A stretch of DNA of 64,000 nt. Origin: Pseudomonas petrae. Lineage in GTDB: Bacteria; Pseudomonadota; Gammaproteobacteria; Pseudomonadales; Pseudomonadaceae. The translations under genes and the position numbers were made by a program. Below, piece after piece: positions 55,390 to 63,976 of the stretch. The stretch is from positions 310,001 through 374,000 of the forward strand of contig NZ_JAKJXE010000006.1 of NCBI RefSeq assembly GCF_021728295.1, given 5' to 3'. The notes under the pieces are model-generated. The model saw nothing but the letters and a program-made list of their open reading frames with translations, was not told where the DNA came from and did not search any database. The stretch's first letter is position 1, and each line of letters begins with the position of its first letter.

Positions 55390-56439
55390 ATGCAAGCGAT
55401 TGTCTGCCATGCCGCGAAAGACCTGCGTGTCGAGCCCGGCAACGAAGCATTGCCGCTGACTGCTGGCCAGTTGCGCGTACGCGTTGCTCGAGGCGGTATC
55501 TGCGGCTCGGATCTTCACTACTACCAGCACGGCGGCTTCGGTGCGGTTCGGCTGAAAGAGCCGATGGTCCTCGGTCATGAAATCTCGGCGGTCATCGAAG
55601 AAGTCGGCGACGCGCAGAGCGCGTTCAGCGTCGGGCAACGGATTTCCGTGTCACCGTCACGGCCGTGCGGAGACTGCAAATACTGTCACGAAGGCCTGCC
55701 CAACCATTGCCTGAACATGCGTTTTTACGGCAGCGCGATGCCGTTTCCGCACATCCAGGGCGCATTCCGCGAGCATCTGGTGATCGAATCGAGCCAGGCC
55801 CATGTGCTGGCGCGGACCACTAGCCTGGCTGAAGGCGCACTGGCCGAGCCCCTGTCGGTCGGGCTTCATGCGATCCAGCGTGCCGGCGGTGTGTTCGGCA
55901 AGCGTGTGCTGGTGACCGGCTGCGGCCCGATCGGCAATTTGCTGATCGGCAGCCTGCGCGCGGCGGGTGCGTTGCAGATTATCGGCGCAGACCTGAGCGA
56001 CAGCGCGCTGGCGTGCGCGCGCCGCATGGGTGCCAGCGAGACCCACAATCTGCGCGACGAGCCCGAAGCACTGGCGCGCTATACCGCCGACAAGGGTTAT
56101 TTCGACGTGATGTTCGAGGCCTCCGGCAGCGCGCAAGCCTTGCGCGATGGCCTGACCTGCATACGCCCGCGCGGGATTGTGGTGACGGTCGGGCTCGGTG
56201 GCGATGTGGCGATTCCGCTGAATCTGGTGGTGGGCAAGGAAATCGACCTGCGCGGCACCTTTCGCTTCCACCCCGAATTCGCCCAGGCGGTGGATTTGCT
56301 CAATCGCAAGGTGATCGACGTGACGCCGGTGATCTCCCACACCCTCGCGTTCCAAGACGCGGTCCAGGCGTTCGAGCTGGCGGGCGACAAGCAGCAGGCG
56401 ATGAAAGTCGTGCTGGATTTCGGGGTGCCGGACCAGTGA
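55390..56439 (+). CDS. idnD: L-idonate 5-dehydrogenase-like, zinc-dependent
   Basis: A 349-residue medium-chain dehydrogenase. The catalytic zinc region is GGICGSDLHYYQHGG and GHEISAVI; the structural zinc is bound by the four cysteines of CGDCKYCHEGLPNHC; the cofactor loop is VTGCGPIGNLLIG. It fits L-idonate 5-dehydrogenase, oxidising idonate to 5-ketogluconate, the substrate of the preceding enzyme. ATG 55390 has GGAG 7 bases upstream and is preferred over ATG 55384. Its stop abuts the stop of the convergent GspE gene. Confidence 0.87.
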   Translation: MQAIVCHAAKDLRVEPGNEALPLTAGQLRVRVARGGICGSDLHYYQHGGFGAVRLKEPMVLGHEISAVIEEVGDAQSAFSVGQRISVSPSRPCGDCKYCHEGLPNHCLNMRFYGSAMPFPHIQGAFREHLVIESSQAHVLARTTSLAEGALAEPLSVGLHAIQRAGGVFGKRVLVTGCGPIGNLLIGSLRAAGALQIIGADLSDSALACARRMGASETHNLRDEPEALARYTADKGYFDVMFEASGSAQALRDGLTCIRPRGIVVTVGLGGDVAIPLNLVVGKEIDLRGTFRFHPEFAQAVDLLNRKVIDVTPVISHTLAFQDAVQAFELAGDKQQAMKVVLDFGVPDQ

Positions 56440-58224
56440 CTAACGCTGCTCGCTCTGCGGTGTCACACGCAGCACCTCTTCAACCGTTGTCAGCCCCGCT
56501 GCGACCTTTTGCGCGCCGGACAACCGCAGGCTGCGCATGCCGTCCTTGAAGCCCTGGCGACGCAACGCCGTCAGGTCCAGGTCCGCCGTGATCAGTGACT
56601 TCACGGCGTCGGACATCAGCATGATCTCGTACACCCCCGCACGCCCGCGATAACCCGTGTCCCGGCACTCCGCGCAACCCACCGCCCGGTGCGCGCCGCT
56701 TGGAACGGGTGCCTGCCACGGCCGCGTCAGGGTCTGCCAGTCAACCTCATCCATTTCGATCGGCGCCTTGCAATGCGGGCAGAGCGTACGCACCAGGCGC
56801 TGGGCCATTACGCCGAGGATCGTCGCCTTGAGCAGGTAATGCGGCACACCCAGCTCCAGCAGACGGCTGATGGCGCTGGGCGCGTCGTTGGTGTGCAGCG
56901 TCGACAGCACCAGGTGACCGGTCAGCGCCGCCTGAATTGCCATTTCTGCGGTTTCCAGGTCGCGAATCTCGCCGATCATGATGATGTCCGGGTCTTGTCG
57001 CATCAGCGCGCGCACGCCGCTGGCAAAGGTCAGGTCGATATTGTGCTGCACCTGCATCTGATTGAACGCAGGCTCAACCATCTCGATCGGGTCTTCGATG
57101 GTGCAGAGGTTCACTTCCGAAGTCGCGAGCATCTTCAGCGTCGTGTACAGCGTGGTGGTCTTGCCGGAACCGGTCGGGCCGGTCACCAGAATGATGCCGT
57201 TGGGCTGCCGGGTCATGCCCTCCCAGCGACGCAGGTCATCGCCGGAGAACCCGAGCTGGTCGAAGTCCTTGAGCAGCACTTCCGGGTCAAAAATCCGCAT
57301 GACCATCTTTTCGCCGAAGGCCGTGGGCAGCGTCGATAGCCGCAGCTCCACTTCGCCGCCGTCTGGCGTCTTGGTCTTAACCCGGCCGTCCTGTGGCTTG
57401 CGCTTCTCGGCCACATTCATCCGACCAAGGCTTTTCAGGCGGCTGGTGACGGCCATCGCCACCTGTGGCGGGAATTGATAAACGTTGTGCAGCACGCCGT
57501 CGATGCGGAAGCGGACGGTACCGGCTTCACGGCGTGGCTCGATGTGAATGTCGCTCGCCCGCTGCTGGTAGGCGTACTGGAACAGCCAGTCGACGATATT
57601 GACGATATGCGCGTCGTTGGCGTCCGGCTCCTGATCGCTGGCGCCGAGTTTGAGCAACTGTTCGAAATTGCCCATGTTGCTGATTTTCTGATCGCTGGCA
57701 CTCGCGCCGCTGACCGATTTCGCCAGCCGATAAAACTCGACGGCCAGTTTCTGCACGTCGACGGGATTGGCGACGACTCGCTTGATCGGCATCTTCAGCA
57801 CGTGGGTCAGGTCGGCTTCCCACGCATTCACGTAGGGTTGCGCGCTGGCGATGGTCACCGCGTCGCGATCGACGTCCACTGCAAGAATCTTGTGGCGCTG
57901 GGCGAAAGCGTAGGACATCAACGGGGTCACGGCGGCCACGTTGATTTTCAGCGGGTCGATGCGCAGGTACGGCTGGCCGGATTGCTCAGCCAGCCAGGCG
58001 GTCAGGGTTTCGAGGTCGAGTTTCTTGCCGGGCCGTTTGTGGTTGTCGAACTGCTGGGTGGCGATGAGTTCGAGCGGGTGGGCGTGGAGGTTCTGCGCGG
58101 CTCGGCGCAGCGTGAGCGCATATTCGGCGTTGTCCTGATCGAGGTATCCCTGCGCGACGAGGTCACGCAATACTTCGTTCAGATCCAGCCAGCGGTCCTG
58201 AGATGATGAGGCGAGGACGGACAT
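56440..58224 (-). CDS. GspE/PulE/PilB-type secretion ATPase, orphan
   Basis: A 594-residue ATPase of the type II secretion/type IV pilus class. The N-terminal T2SSE_N-like region (1-150) leads to ASDIHIEP (224-231), Walker A GPTGSGKTT (349-357), the Asp and His boxes including LSTLHTNDAPSAI, and a zinc site of two CxxC pairs (LCPHCKAP, GCAECRDT). No other secretion or pilus genes are near. It may power a pilus or secretion machine encoded elsewhere, or act alone in another role. Confidence 0.92.
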   Translation of the reverse strand: MSVLASSSQDRWLDLNEVLRDLVAQGYLDQDNAEYALTLRRAAQNLHAHPLELIATQQFDNHKRPGKKLDLETLTAWLAEQSGQPYLRIDPLKINVAAVTPLMSYAFAQRHKILAVDVDRDAVTIASAQPYVNAWEADLTHVLKMPIKRVVANPVDVQKLAVEFYRLAKSVSGASASDQKISNMGNFEQLLKLGASDQEPDANDAHIVNIVDWLFQYAYQQRASDIHIEPRREAGTVRFRIDGVLHNVYQFPPQVAMAVTSRLKSLGRMNVAEKRKPQDGRVKTKTPDGGEVELRLSTLPTAFGEKMVMRIFDPEVLLKDFDQLGFSGDDLRRWEGMTRQPNGIILVTGPTGSGKTTTLYTTLKMLATSEVNLCTIEDPIEMVEPAFNQMQVQHNIDLTFASGVRALMRQDPDIIMIGEIRDLETAEMAIQAALTGHLVLSTLHTNDAPSAISRLLELGVPHYLLKATILGVMAQRLVRTLCPHCKAPIEMDEVDWQTLTRPWQAPVPSGAHRAVGCAECRDTGYRGRAGVYEIMLMSDAVKSLITADLDLTALRRQGFKDGMRSLRLSGAQKVAAGLTTVEEVLRVTPQSEQR

Positions 58225-58336
58225 GCGGGCTCCTTCGGACGAGACGGCTTACTTCGGTGATAAGCAAGAGTAGTCCCAAGCGTGCCAGTTGTTGCGCCCT
58301 GCCGGTAGCGAAGCGTTGCCAATATTTTCGGAGCAC

Positions 58337-58684
58337 TCAACTGGCGGCGAGTGAGACGGCCTCGGTTACGACGTGCAAATCGCCCATGGGTTCAAGTTCG
58401 ACCGAGCAAACACTGACCAGGTTGCGCATTTTTTCGCCAATCACCCGAGCGCGGTGCCACGTCATGCCGCCCACCTCGACGCTCACCATCAGCATGCCTT
58501 CCTGCTGCAACACGCTGATCTGTTGGGGAATCAGGTACTGCATCGCGAACAGGTTGAGCAGCCGGCAGAGTACGTCAGCTTCTGCCTCGGCGAGGATTTG
58601 ATAGCGCGACAGGCAATGAGCGTTGCCGACGGACCAGACATCGTGGCGAAGAGGTGCAGGGCTGGCGGGTTCGAAATGCGGCAT
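58337..58684 (-). CDS. Hypothetical protein
   Basis: A 115-residue soluble protein with no recognised motif. It begins MPHFEPASPAPLRHDVWSVG; the middle is ADVLCRLLNLFAMQYLIPQQ, helical and hydrophobic, and the end is a beta-like VSVEVGGMTWHRARVIGEKM. ATG 58684 is chosen, as GGAG precedes it; an in-frame start at 58714 is possible. Same strand as the GspE gene but 112 bp upstream, with a divergent Lrp regulator on the other side. Confidence 0.7.
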   Translation of the reverse strand: MPHFEPASPAPLRHDVWSVGNAHCLSRYQILAEAEADVLCRLLNLFAMQYLIPQQISVLQQEGMLMVSVEVGGMTWHRARVIGEKMRNLVSVCSVELEPMGDLHVVTEAVSLAAS

Positions 58685-58831
58685 GTGGATCTCCTGACAG
58701 TCTCGTCGTTGCAATGACGTTGAATGGCAGAAAGTTTTACACGCTGAAAAAGAAATTTCTGATCGAAGACGCGCTTTATTAGTCTGTGCCAGACTTGTTT
58801 ATGTGCAGAAGCCTACTTTCAGGAATTGACT

Positions 58832-59302
58832 ATGCAAATTGCGCTGGATGCCTACGATCGCAAGATTCTGGCGCTGCTGCAGGAAGATGCGTCGCTGTCC
58901 AGCGCGCAGATCGCCGAGCAGGTCGGCCTGTCGCAGTCGCCTTGCTGGCGGCGGATCCAGCGGCTCAAGGAGGAGGGTGTGATCCGGCGGCAAGTGACGC
59001 TGCTGGATCGCAAGAAGATTGGCCTGAATACGCAGATCTTTGCGGAGGTAAAACTCAACGCCCACGGTCGGTCCAATTTCACTGAATTCACCGAGGCGAT
59101 CCGTGGTTTTCCCGAAGTGCTGGAGTGTTATGTGCTGATGGGGTCGGTGGACTTTTTGCTGCGCATCGTTACGCCCGACATCGAAGCGTACGAGCGATTC
59201 TTCTTCGAAAAGCTCTCGCTGGTGCCGGGGATTCAGGAAGTGAATTCGACAGTGGCGCTGTCGGAAATCAAATCGACGACGAGCTTGCCGATCAACAGAT
59301 AG
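58832..59302 (+). CDS. Lrp/AsnC family transcription regulator
   Basis: A 156-residue regulator. The helix-turn-helix lies at about residues 20-45 (LSSAQIAEQVGLSQSPCWRR), starting after ALDAYDRKILALLQEDA; the C-terminal RAM ligand domain has FAEVKLNAHG and VLECYVLMGSVDFLLRIV. AGGA is 7 bases before ATG 58832. Lrp-type proteins sense amino acids and often control a neighbouring gene; no obvious target is adjacent here. Confidence 0.92.
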   Translation: MQIALDAYDRKILALLQEDASLSSAQIAEQVGLSQSPCWRRIQRLKEEGVIRRQVTLLDRKKIGLNTQIFAEVKLNAHGRSNFTEFTEAIRGFPEVLECYVLMGSVDFLLRIVTPDIEAYERFFFEKLSLVPGIQEVNSTVALSEIKSTTSLPINR

Positions 59303-59330
59303 GGTGCCAATTCCGCGCTGCGTGCATTTA

Positions 59331-59446
59331 GTGGGACCGGCTTCAGCCGGGAATGCGTCGGTAGGCACGCCGCAAAACTGCGGGTGCTGCAACTGACCTA
59401 TTCCCGGCTAAAGCCGGTCCTACGAAACAGCGTCAGCCGGTCCTAC
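59331..59446. repeat. REP pair, family A, copy 4, with an extra half
   Basis: Inverted arms GGACCGGCTTCAGCCGG (59334-59350) and CCGGCTAAAGCCGGTCC (59404-59420), followed by a third partial arm GTCAGCCGGTCCTAC (59431-59445). It fills the gap between the convergent Lrp and CYTH-CHAD genes. Confidence 0.9.
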
Positions 59447-59456
59447 TGACGGCGTC

Positions 59457-60824
59457 TTACAACTTCAATAATGTCTTCCACGCCCGGCTTTGCAGCACGG
59501 TGATGGTTTGCTGGACGCGGGCATCGAGGATTTCGTCGGTGATGTCCAGATGCGCCAGTTGCTCGAGCTTGTTCAGCTCGCCGTACAAGCGATCCAACTC
59601 AGGCAGGTCGAGTGCCTGGCGGGCGTAATGCAGCCAGACCTGAATCCGTTCGATGCGTGGCAGCTGCTCGGCAAGGTCTTCCGGCTGCTGCTGATAGCGC
59701 GGCAGGTTCAGCGCGGTGGCTTCATCGCCCAGGAAACGCGGCACCCAGCTGCTGAGCATCGCGTGGCCCTGACGGTTGCCACGGTTGTTACGCTCCACCG
59801 TCCAGCTGCGCGCCATCAACCAGCGCGAGGTGGTCAGCGAGAACAGACCCCAGCGGGTGTCTTGCAGCTCTTCGATGAACTGCTCGTGGGCGGCGGCGCG
59901 TACATCGCCATCTTCCTGGCCGGCGAGGACCAGCGTGCGCCAGTCCTCCAGCAAGGCATCCAGCGCAGCACGCAGGTCATGGGTCGTTGCGCGCGGAGCG
60001 GCCTGACCGAGGCTGCCGGCCAAAGCGCGCAGTTCAGCGAGCACTTCGACCCATTCCTGCAACAGGCTCCAGTGACCGTTGAAACGGTATTGCTCGGCCA
60101 GACGCTGGCTGCTGCCGAGCAGGAACCAGGCGATTGCGCTGAACGCGTCGTCTACCGAGAGTTCGCCATCCAGCTCGGGCGTCGGCAGCTTGATCGAGTA
60201 GCTGCTGGCGTCGAACAGGCGATAGCCACGTTCGGCCTTGCTGATATCGCAGGGCATCAGCGGCAGTTTCTCGGCCAGCTCTGCGGCCAGTTCCAGCAGC
60301 GCGGCAGGGTCGCCTTCGCGCAATTCCAGTTCCAGCTCGCAGATTTCTTCCTGCTGCTTGCCGGCGACCACCTTGCCCAGGTCCAGCGCTGCCTCGATCA
60401 CCACCTTGGACTTGCCACGGCCCCAGGCGATTTCCGCTTTCTCACGGACGAAATCAGTGGTGAACACCGGCTTGATGGTTTTCTTGTCCAGATCCGCCAG
60501 TTGCTCGGGCCAGCATTCGCCGTCGAGCTTCTTCAGGTCCAGCTTGGCCTTTGGCACGTCCCAGTTGTATTCGTTGCGCTCGGACAGGCCCGCCACGCTC
60601 TGGCCGCGGGTCTTGAGGGTCTGAATGATTGCGTCGCCGTCGCGGCGCAGGCGTAGCGCAACCTTGGCATGGGCCAGCTCGCGCTCGGGAGTGTCGAAGT
60701 ACTGGTTAAACAGCTCCAACCGCTCCCAGCCGCTCTTGTTGCGCTTCTTCAGCAACGGGTGCTCGCGCAGGGCTATGAGGGTTTCGCGGCTGACGCGGAG
60801 TTTGATTTCGGTTTCTTTCTGCAT
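59457..60824 (-). CDS. CYTH-CHAD protein (YgiF-like triphosphatase)
   Basis: A 455-residue cytoplasmic protein. The N-terminal CYTH domain (1-200) carries the ExExK signature KETEIKLRV at residues 3-11 and forms the tunnel that hydrolyses inorganic triphosphate. The C-terminal CHAD domain (about 215-450) is a helical domain rich in His and Arg that binds polyphosphate, with HDLRAALDALLEDWR-like helices. YgiF of E. coli has this fusion and is a triphosphatase. ATG 60824 fits the motif; an ATG at 60839 is possible. Confidence 0.92.
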   Translation of the reverse strand: MQKETEIKLRVSRETLIALREHPLLKKRNKSGWERLELFNQYFDTPERELAHAKVALRLRRDGDAIIQTLKTRGQSVAGLSERNEYNWDVPKAKLDLKKLDGECWPEQLADLDKKTIKPVFTTDFVREKAEIAWGRGKSKVVIEAALDLGKVVAGKQQEEICELELELREGDPAALLELAAELAEKLPLMPCDISKAERGYRLFDASSYSIKLPTPELDGELSVDDAFSAIAWFLLGSSQRLAEQYRFNGHWSLLQEWVEVLAELRALAGSLGQAAPRATTHDLRAALDALLEDWRTLVLAGQEDGDVRAAAHEQFIEELQDTRWGLFSLTTSRWLMARSWTVERNNRGNRQGHAMLSSWVPRFLGDEATALNLPRYQQQPEDLAEQLPRIERIQVWLHYARQALDLPELDRLYGELNKLEQLAHLDITDEILDARVQQTITVLQSRAWKTLLKL

Positions 60825-60990
60825 GGCCGGAGAATCCAAACGCTCTATCGCTGATAACAGGGGTCGCAGCCGGAATCGACACAGCTGCGTGGGCCGTGCA
60901 GTGTACAGGACATCAACCGTGACAGTTTATTCATGCGGGCCAATCGACCTATGATGGCTTGCGTGTCGCACCCCATCACCGGAGTCGCCT

Positions 60991-62139
60991 ATGCCGTTGC
61001 CGTCCATGAAAGACCAGTTCGCCGCCCTGATCGCCGCGCCTTCTGTGAGCTGTACGCAGCCTGCGCTCGACCAGTCCAATCGCGCCGTCATTGATCTGCT
61101 GGCAGGCTGGCTGGGCGACCTGGGTTTTGCCTGTGACATCCAGCACGTGAGCCCCGGCAAGTTCAATCTGCTGGCGACGTATGGCACCGGCCCCGGCGGG
61201 CTGGTACTGGCGGGCCACAGCGATACGGTTCCTTACGACGATGCGTTGTGGAAGACCGATCCACTGAAACTGACCGAAGTTGACGGCAACTGGGTAGGGC
61301 TGGGCAGCTGCGACATGAAGGGCTTCTTCGCCCTGGCCATCGAAGCGCTGCAGCCCCTGCTCGATCAGCCGTTCAAGCAGCCGCTGATCATTCTCGCCAC
61401 CTGCGATGAGGAAAGCTCGATGGCCGGTGCCAAGGCGCTGGCTGCGGCGAGCGGTGTGCTGGGGCGCGCCGCGGTTATTGGCGAGCCGACCCGGCTCAAG
61501 CCGGTCCGGCTGCACAAGGGCGTGATGATGGAGCGCATCGAGATTCTTGGCCGCAGCGGTCACTCCTCGGACCCAAGCCTGGGGCGTAGCGCACTTGAAG
61601 CCATGTACGACGCCATTGGCGAGCTGAAAGGCCTGCGCCGACAATGGCAGGAGCAGTACCGCAATCCGCAGTTCAGCGTGCCGCAACCGACCCTGAATTT
61701 CGGATGTATCCATGGCGGCGACAACCCGAACCGGATTTGCGGGCAATGCTCGCTGGAGTTCGACCTGCGCCCGCTGCCGGGCATGGACCCTGAAGTGCTG
61801 CGCGCCGCGATTCGGCAGAAATTGCAACCCCTCGCCGAACTGCATCAGGTGCAGATCGATTACGCGCCGCTGTTTTCGGAAGTGTCCCCGTTTGAAGAAA
61901 GCGCCGATGCGGAACTGGTGCGAATCGCCGAGCGGCTGACCGGTCACACGGCCGAAGCAGTGGCATTTGGCACTGAAGCGCCTTATCTTCAGCGCCTTGG
62001 TTGCGAAACCATCGTGATGGGGCCCGGGGATATTGCCTGTGCGCACCAGCCCGGTGAGTATCTTGAAATGTCACGTTTGCAGCCTACAGTGCGTCTGTTA
62101 CGTCAATTGATCGAACATTACTGCCTGGCTACCCCTTGA
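60991..62139 (+). CDS. argE: Acetylornithine deacetylase
   Basis: ArgE releases ornithine and acetate from N-acetylornithine. The 382-residue M20 metallopeptidase has the metal sites in LAGHSDTVPYDD, GSCDMKGFFA, ATCDEESSMAGA and GEPTRLKPV; the last His is in ACAHQPGEY. Pseudomonads usually recycle the acetyl group with ArgJ, so a functional role for argE as a linear route or as a related amidohydrolase is open. It is upstream of argA (149 bp), same strand. Confidence 0.93.
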   Translation: MPLPSMKDQFAALIAAPSVSCTQPALDQSNRAVIDLLAGWLGDLGFACDIQHVSPGKFNLLATYGTGPGGLVLAGHSDTVPYDDALWKTDPLKLTEVDGNWVGLGSCDMKGFFALAIEALQPLLDQPFKQPLIILATCDEESSMAGAKALAAASGVLGRAAVIGEPTRLKPVRLHKGVMMERIEILGRSGHSSDPSLGRSALEAMYDAIGELKGLRRQWQEQYRNPQFSVPQPTLNFGCIHGGDNPNRICGQCSLEFDLRPLPGMDPEVLRAAIRQKLQPLAELHQVQIDYAPLFSEVSPFEESADAELVRIAERLTGHTAEAVAFGTEAPYLQRLGCETIVMGPGDIACAHQPGEYLEMSRLQPTVRLLRQLIEHYCLATP

Positions 62140-62288
62140 GTGTGCCCAAGTGCTGCTTGAGTCAGGGCCTGTCTGAGCATTACCCGAAAAGGAGAATACG
62201 CGTGTTGCTATGCCTGTTCCGACGATAACGCTCATGCCGTCTTGAGTGTTTCCACCCTTCGTCCATCCACTACAGGCTCCTTTCGGAT

Positions 62289-63587
62289 ATGCCCGATTAT
62301 GTCAATTGGCTCCGCCACGCGTCTCCCTACATCAATGCCCACCGGGATTGCACCTTCGTCGTCATGCTTCCGGGCGATGGCGTCGAGCACCCCAACTTCG
62401 GCAACATCGTCCACGACCTTGTGTTGCTGCACAGCCTCGGCGTGCGCCTCGTACTGGTTTATGGCTCTCGCCCGCAGATCGAAAGCCGCCTGCAAGCGCG
62501 TGGCCTGACGCCGCATTTCCATCACGACATGCGCGTGACCGATTTCGCCACGCTCGAATGCGTGATCGACGCCGTCGGCGCCCTGCGAATTGCCATCGAA
62601 GCGCGTTTGTCGATGGACATGGCCGCCTCGCCAATGCAGGGCTCGCGGCTACGTGTGACGGGCGGCAACTTTGTCACGGCGCGCCCGATCGGCGTCCTTG
62701 AAGGCGTCGATTTCCAGCACACCGGCGAAGTACGCCGCATTGACCGCAAGGGCATCAGTCGGCTGCTCGACGAACGCTCCATCGTGCTGCTGTCACCGCT
62801 GGGGTATTCGCCCACTGGCGAGGTCTTCAACCTGGCCTGCGAAGACGTTGCGACGCGCGCGGCGATTGATCTGGGTGCGGAAAAGCTGCTGTTGTTTGGC
62901 GCCGAGTCAGGCTTGCTGGACGAGCAGGGCCGATTGGTCCGTGAGCTGCGCCCACAACAGGTCCCTGCGCACCTTCAGCGCCTGGGCAGTAACTACCAGG
63001 CGGAGCTGCTGGATGCGGCGGCTCAGGCCTGTCGCGGTGGTGTGGCGCGCAGTCATATCGTCAGCTACGCCGAAGACGGCGCGCTGCTCTCCGAGCTGTT
63101 CACCCGCGCCGGCGGCGGCACACTGGTGGCCCAGGAGCAATTCGAACTGGTGCGCGAAGCGTCGATTGGCGATGTCGGGGGGCTCATCGACCTCATCACC
63201 CCGCTGGAAGAACAGGGCATTCTCGTGCGTCGTTCGCGAGAAGTGCTGGAGCGGGAAATCGAGCAGTTCAGCGTGGTCGAGCGTGAAGGCTTGATCATCG
63301 CCTGCGCGGCGCTGTACCCGATTGCCGATTCCGAAGCGGGTGAGTTGGCGTGTCTGGCGGTGAACCCCGAGTACCGCCATGGCGGGCGCGGCGATGAGCT
63401 GCTCGAACGCATCGAGGAGCGTGCCCGGGCATTGGGTCTGAAAACCCTTTTTGTCCTCACCACGCGCACCGCGCACTGGTTCCAGGAGCGTGGTTTCGAG
63501 GTCAGCAGCGTTGATCGTCTGCCGAGCGCGCGTGCGTCGCTGTACAACTATCAGCGTAATTCGAAGATTTTCGAGAAGGCGATCTAA
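62289..63587 (+). CDS. argA: N-acetylglutamate synthase
   Basis: ArgA acetylates glutamate with acetyl-CoA, the first step of arginine synthesis. The 432 residues comprise an amino-acid-kinase-like domain (1-280; FVVMLPGDGVEHPNF, LVLVYGSRPQIE) that binds arginine for feedback control, and a GNAT acetyltransferase domain (about 295-430) with LACLAVNPEYRHGGRGDEL. The ATG at 62289 gives a complete N-terminus. Family-B REP pairs follow. Confidence 0.96.
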   Translation: MPDYVNWLRHASPYINAHRDCTFVVMLPGDGVEHPNFGNIVHDLVLLHSLGVRLVLVYGSRPQIESRLQARGLTPHFHHDMRVTDFATLECVIDAVGALRIAIEARLSMDMAASPMQGSRLRVTGGNFVTARPIGVLEGVDFQHTGEVRRIDRKGISRLLDERSIVLLSPLGYSPTGEVFNLACEDVATRAAIDLGAEKLLLFGAESGLLDEQGRLVRELRPQQVPAHLQRLGSNYQAELLDAAAQACRGGVARSHIVSYAEDGALLSELFTRAGGGTLVAQEQFELVREASIGDVGGLIDLITPLEEQGILVRRSREVLEREIEQFSVVEREGLIIACAALYPIADSEAGELACLAVNPEYRHGGRGDELLERIEERARALGLKTLFVLTTRTAHWFQERGFEVSSVDRLPSARASLYNYQRNSKIFEKAI

Positions 63588-63627
63588 GGTGTCATGCCGG
63601 ATTTCAAACCGGCATCGACCCGACCAC

Positions 63628-63716
63628 CTGTAGGCGCGCGCTTGCCCGCGAACGCATTCTGGCTGTGACGGATCTGTTGTTGACACTCTGCCTTCGCGGG
63701 CAAGCGCGCTCCTACA
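63628..63716. repeat. REP pair, family B, copy 3
   Basis: Inverted arms GGCGCGCGCTTGCCCGCG and CGCGGGCAAGCGCGCTCC; the interior contains ATTCTGGCTGTGACGGAT, which is also found in copy 4. Confidence 0.93.
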
Positions 63717-63761
63717 TTGCGTTGTTGCACACCGAAGATGGGCGTTGGATGCTAAACCTGT

Positions 63762-63794
63762 TGGAGTGAGCTTGCTTGCGAAGGCGGTGGGTCA
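63762..63794. repeat. Decayed family-B REP arm
   Basis: TTGGAGTGAGCTTGCTTGCG resembles the family-B left arm with several changes and no intact partner. It lies between copies 3 and 4. Confidence 0.55.
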
Positions 63795-63824
63795 GCTGCC
63801 CAGGTGCTTAACGACCGAAATCCA

Positions 63825-63915
63825 CTGTAGGAGCGCGCTTGCCCGCGAACGCATTCTGGCTGTGACGGATCGGTTGATTGACACTCCGCCTTCGCGGGCA
63901 GGCGCGCTCCTACAG
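63825..63915. repeat. REP pair, family B, copy 4
   Basis: Inverted arms GGAGCGCGCTTGCCCGCG and CGCGGGCAGGCGCGCTCC with nearly the same interior as copy 3, giving a direct repeat of about 90 bp spaced 197 bp apart. Confidence 0.93.
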
Positions 63916-63944
63916 GGGGGCGTGGCACTCCCGCAGGGTTGATC

Positions 63945-63976
63945 GGGTCGTGTCAGTTGATGACACGACCCATTTT
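63945..63976. terminator. Stem-loop at the right edge
   Basis: GGGTCGTGTCA pairs with TGACACGACCC around GTTGA, followed by ATTTTG. It may end argA transcription or that of a minus-strand gene that would end at a TTA near 63983, of which only a few codons would be inside the window. Confidence 0.7.

Noticed and set aside
14802-63915. Repeated inverted sequences as a possible CRISPR array
   Set aside because: The repeats are isolated inverted pairs far apart, not regularly spaced direct repeats with unique spacers, and no cas genes are present.
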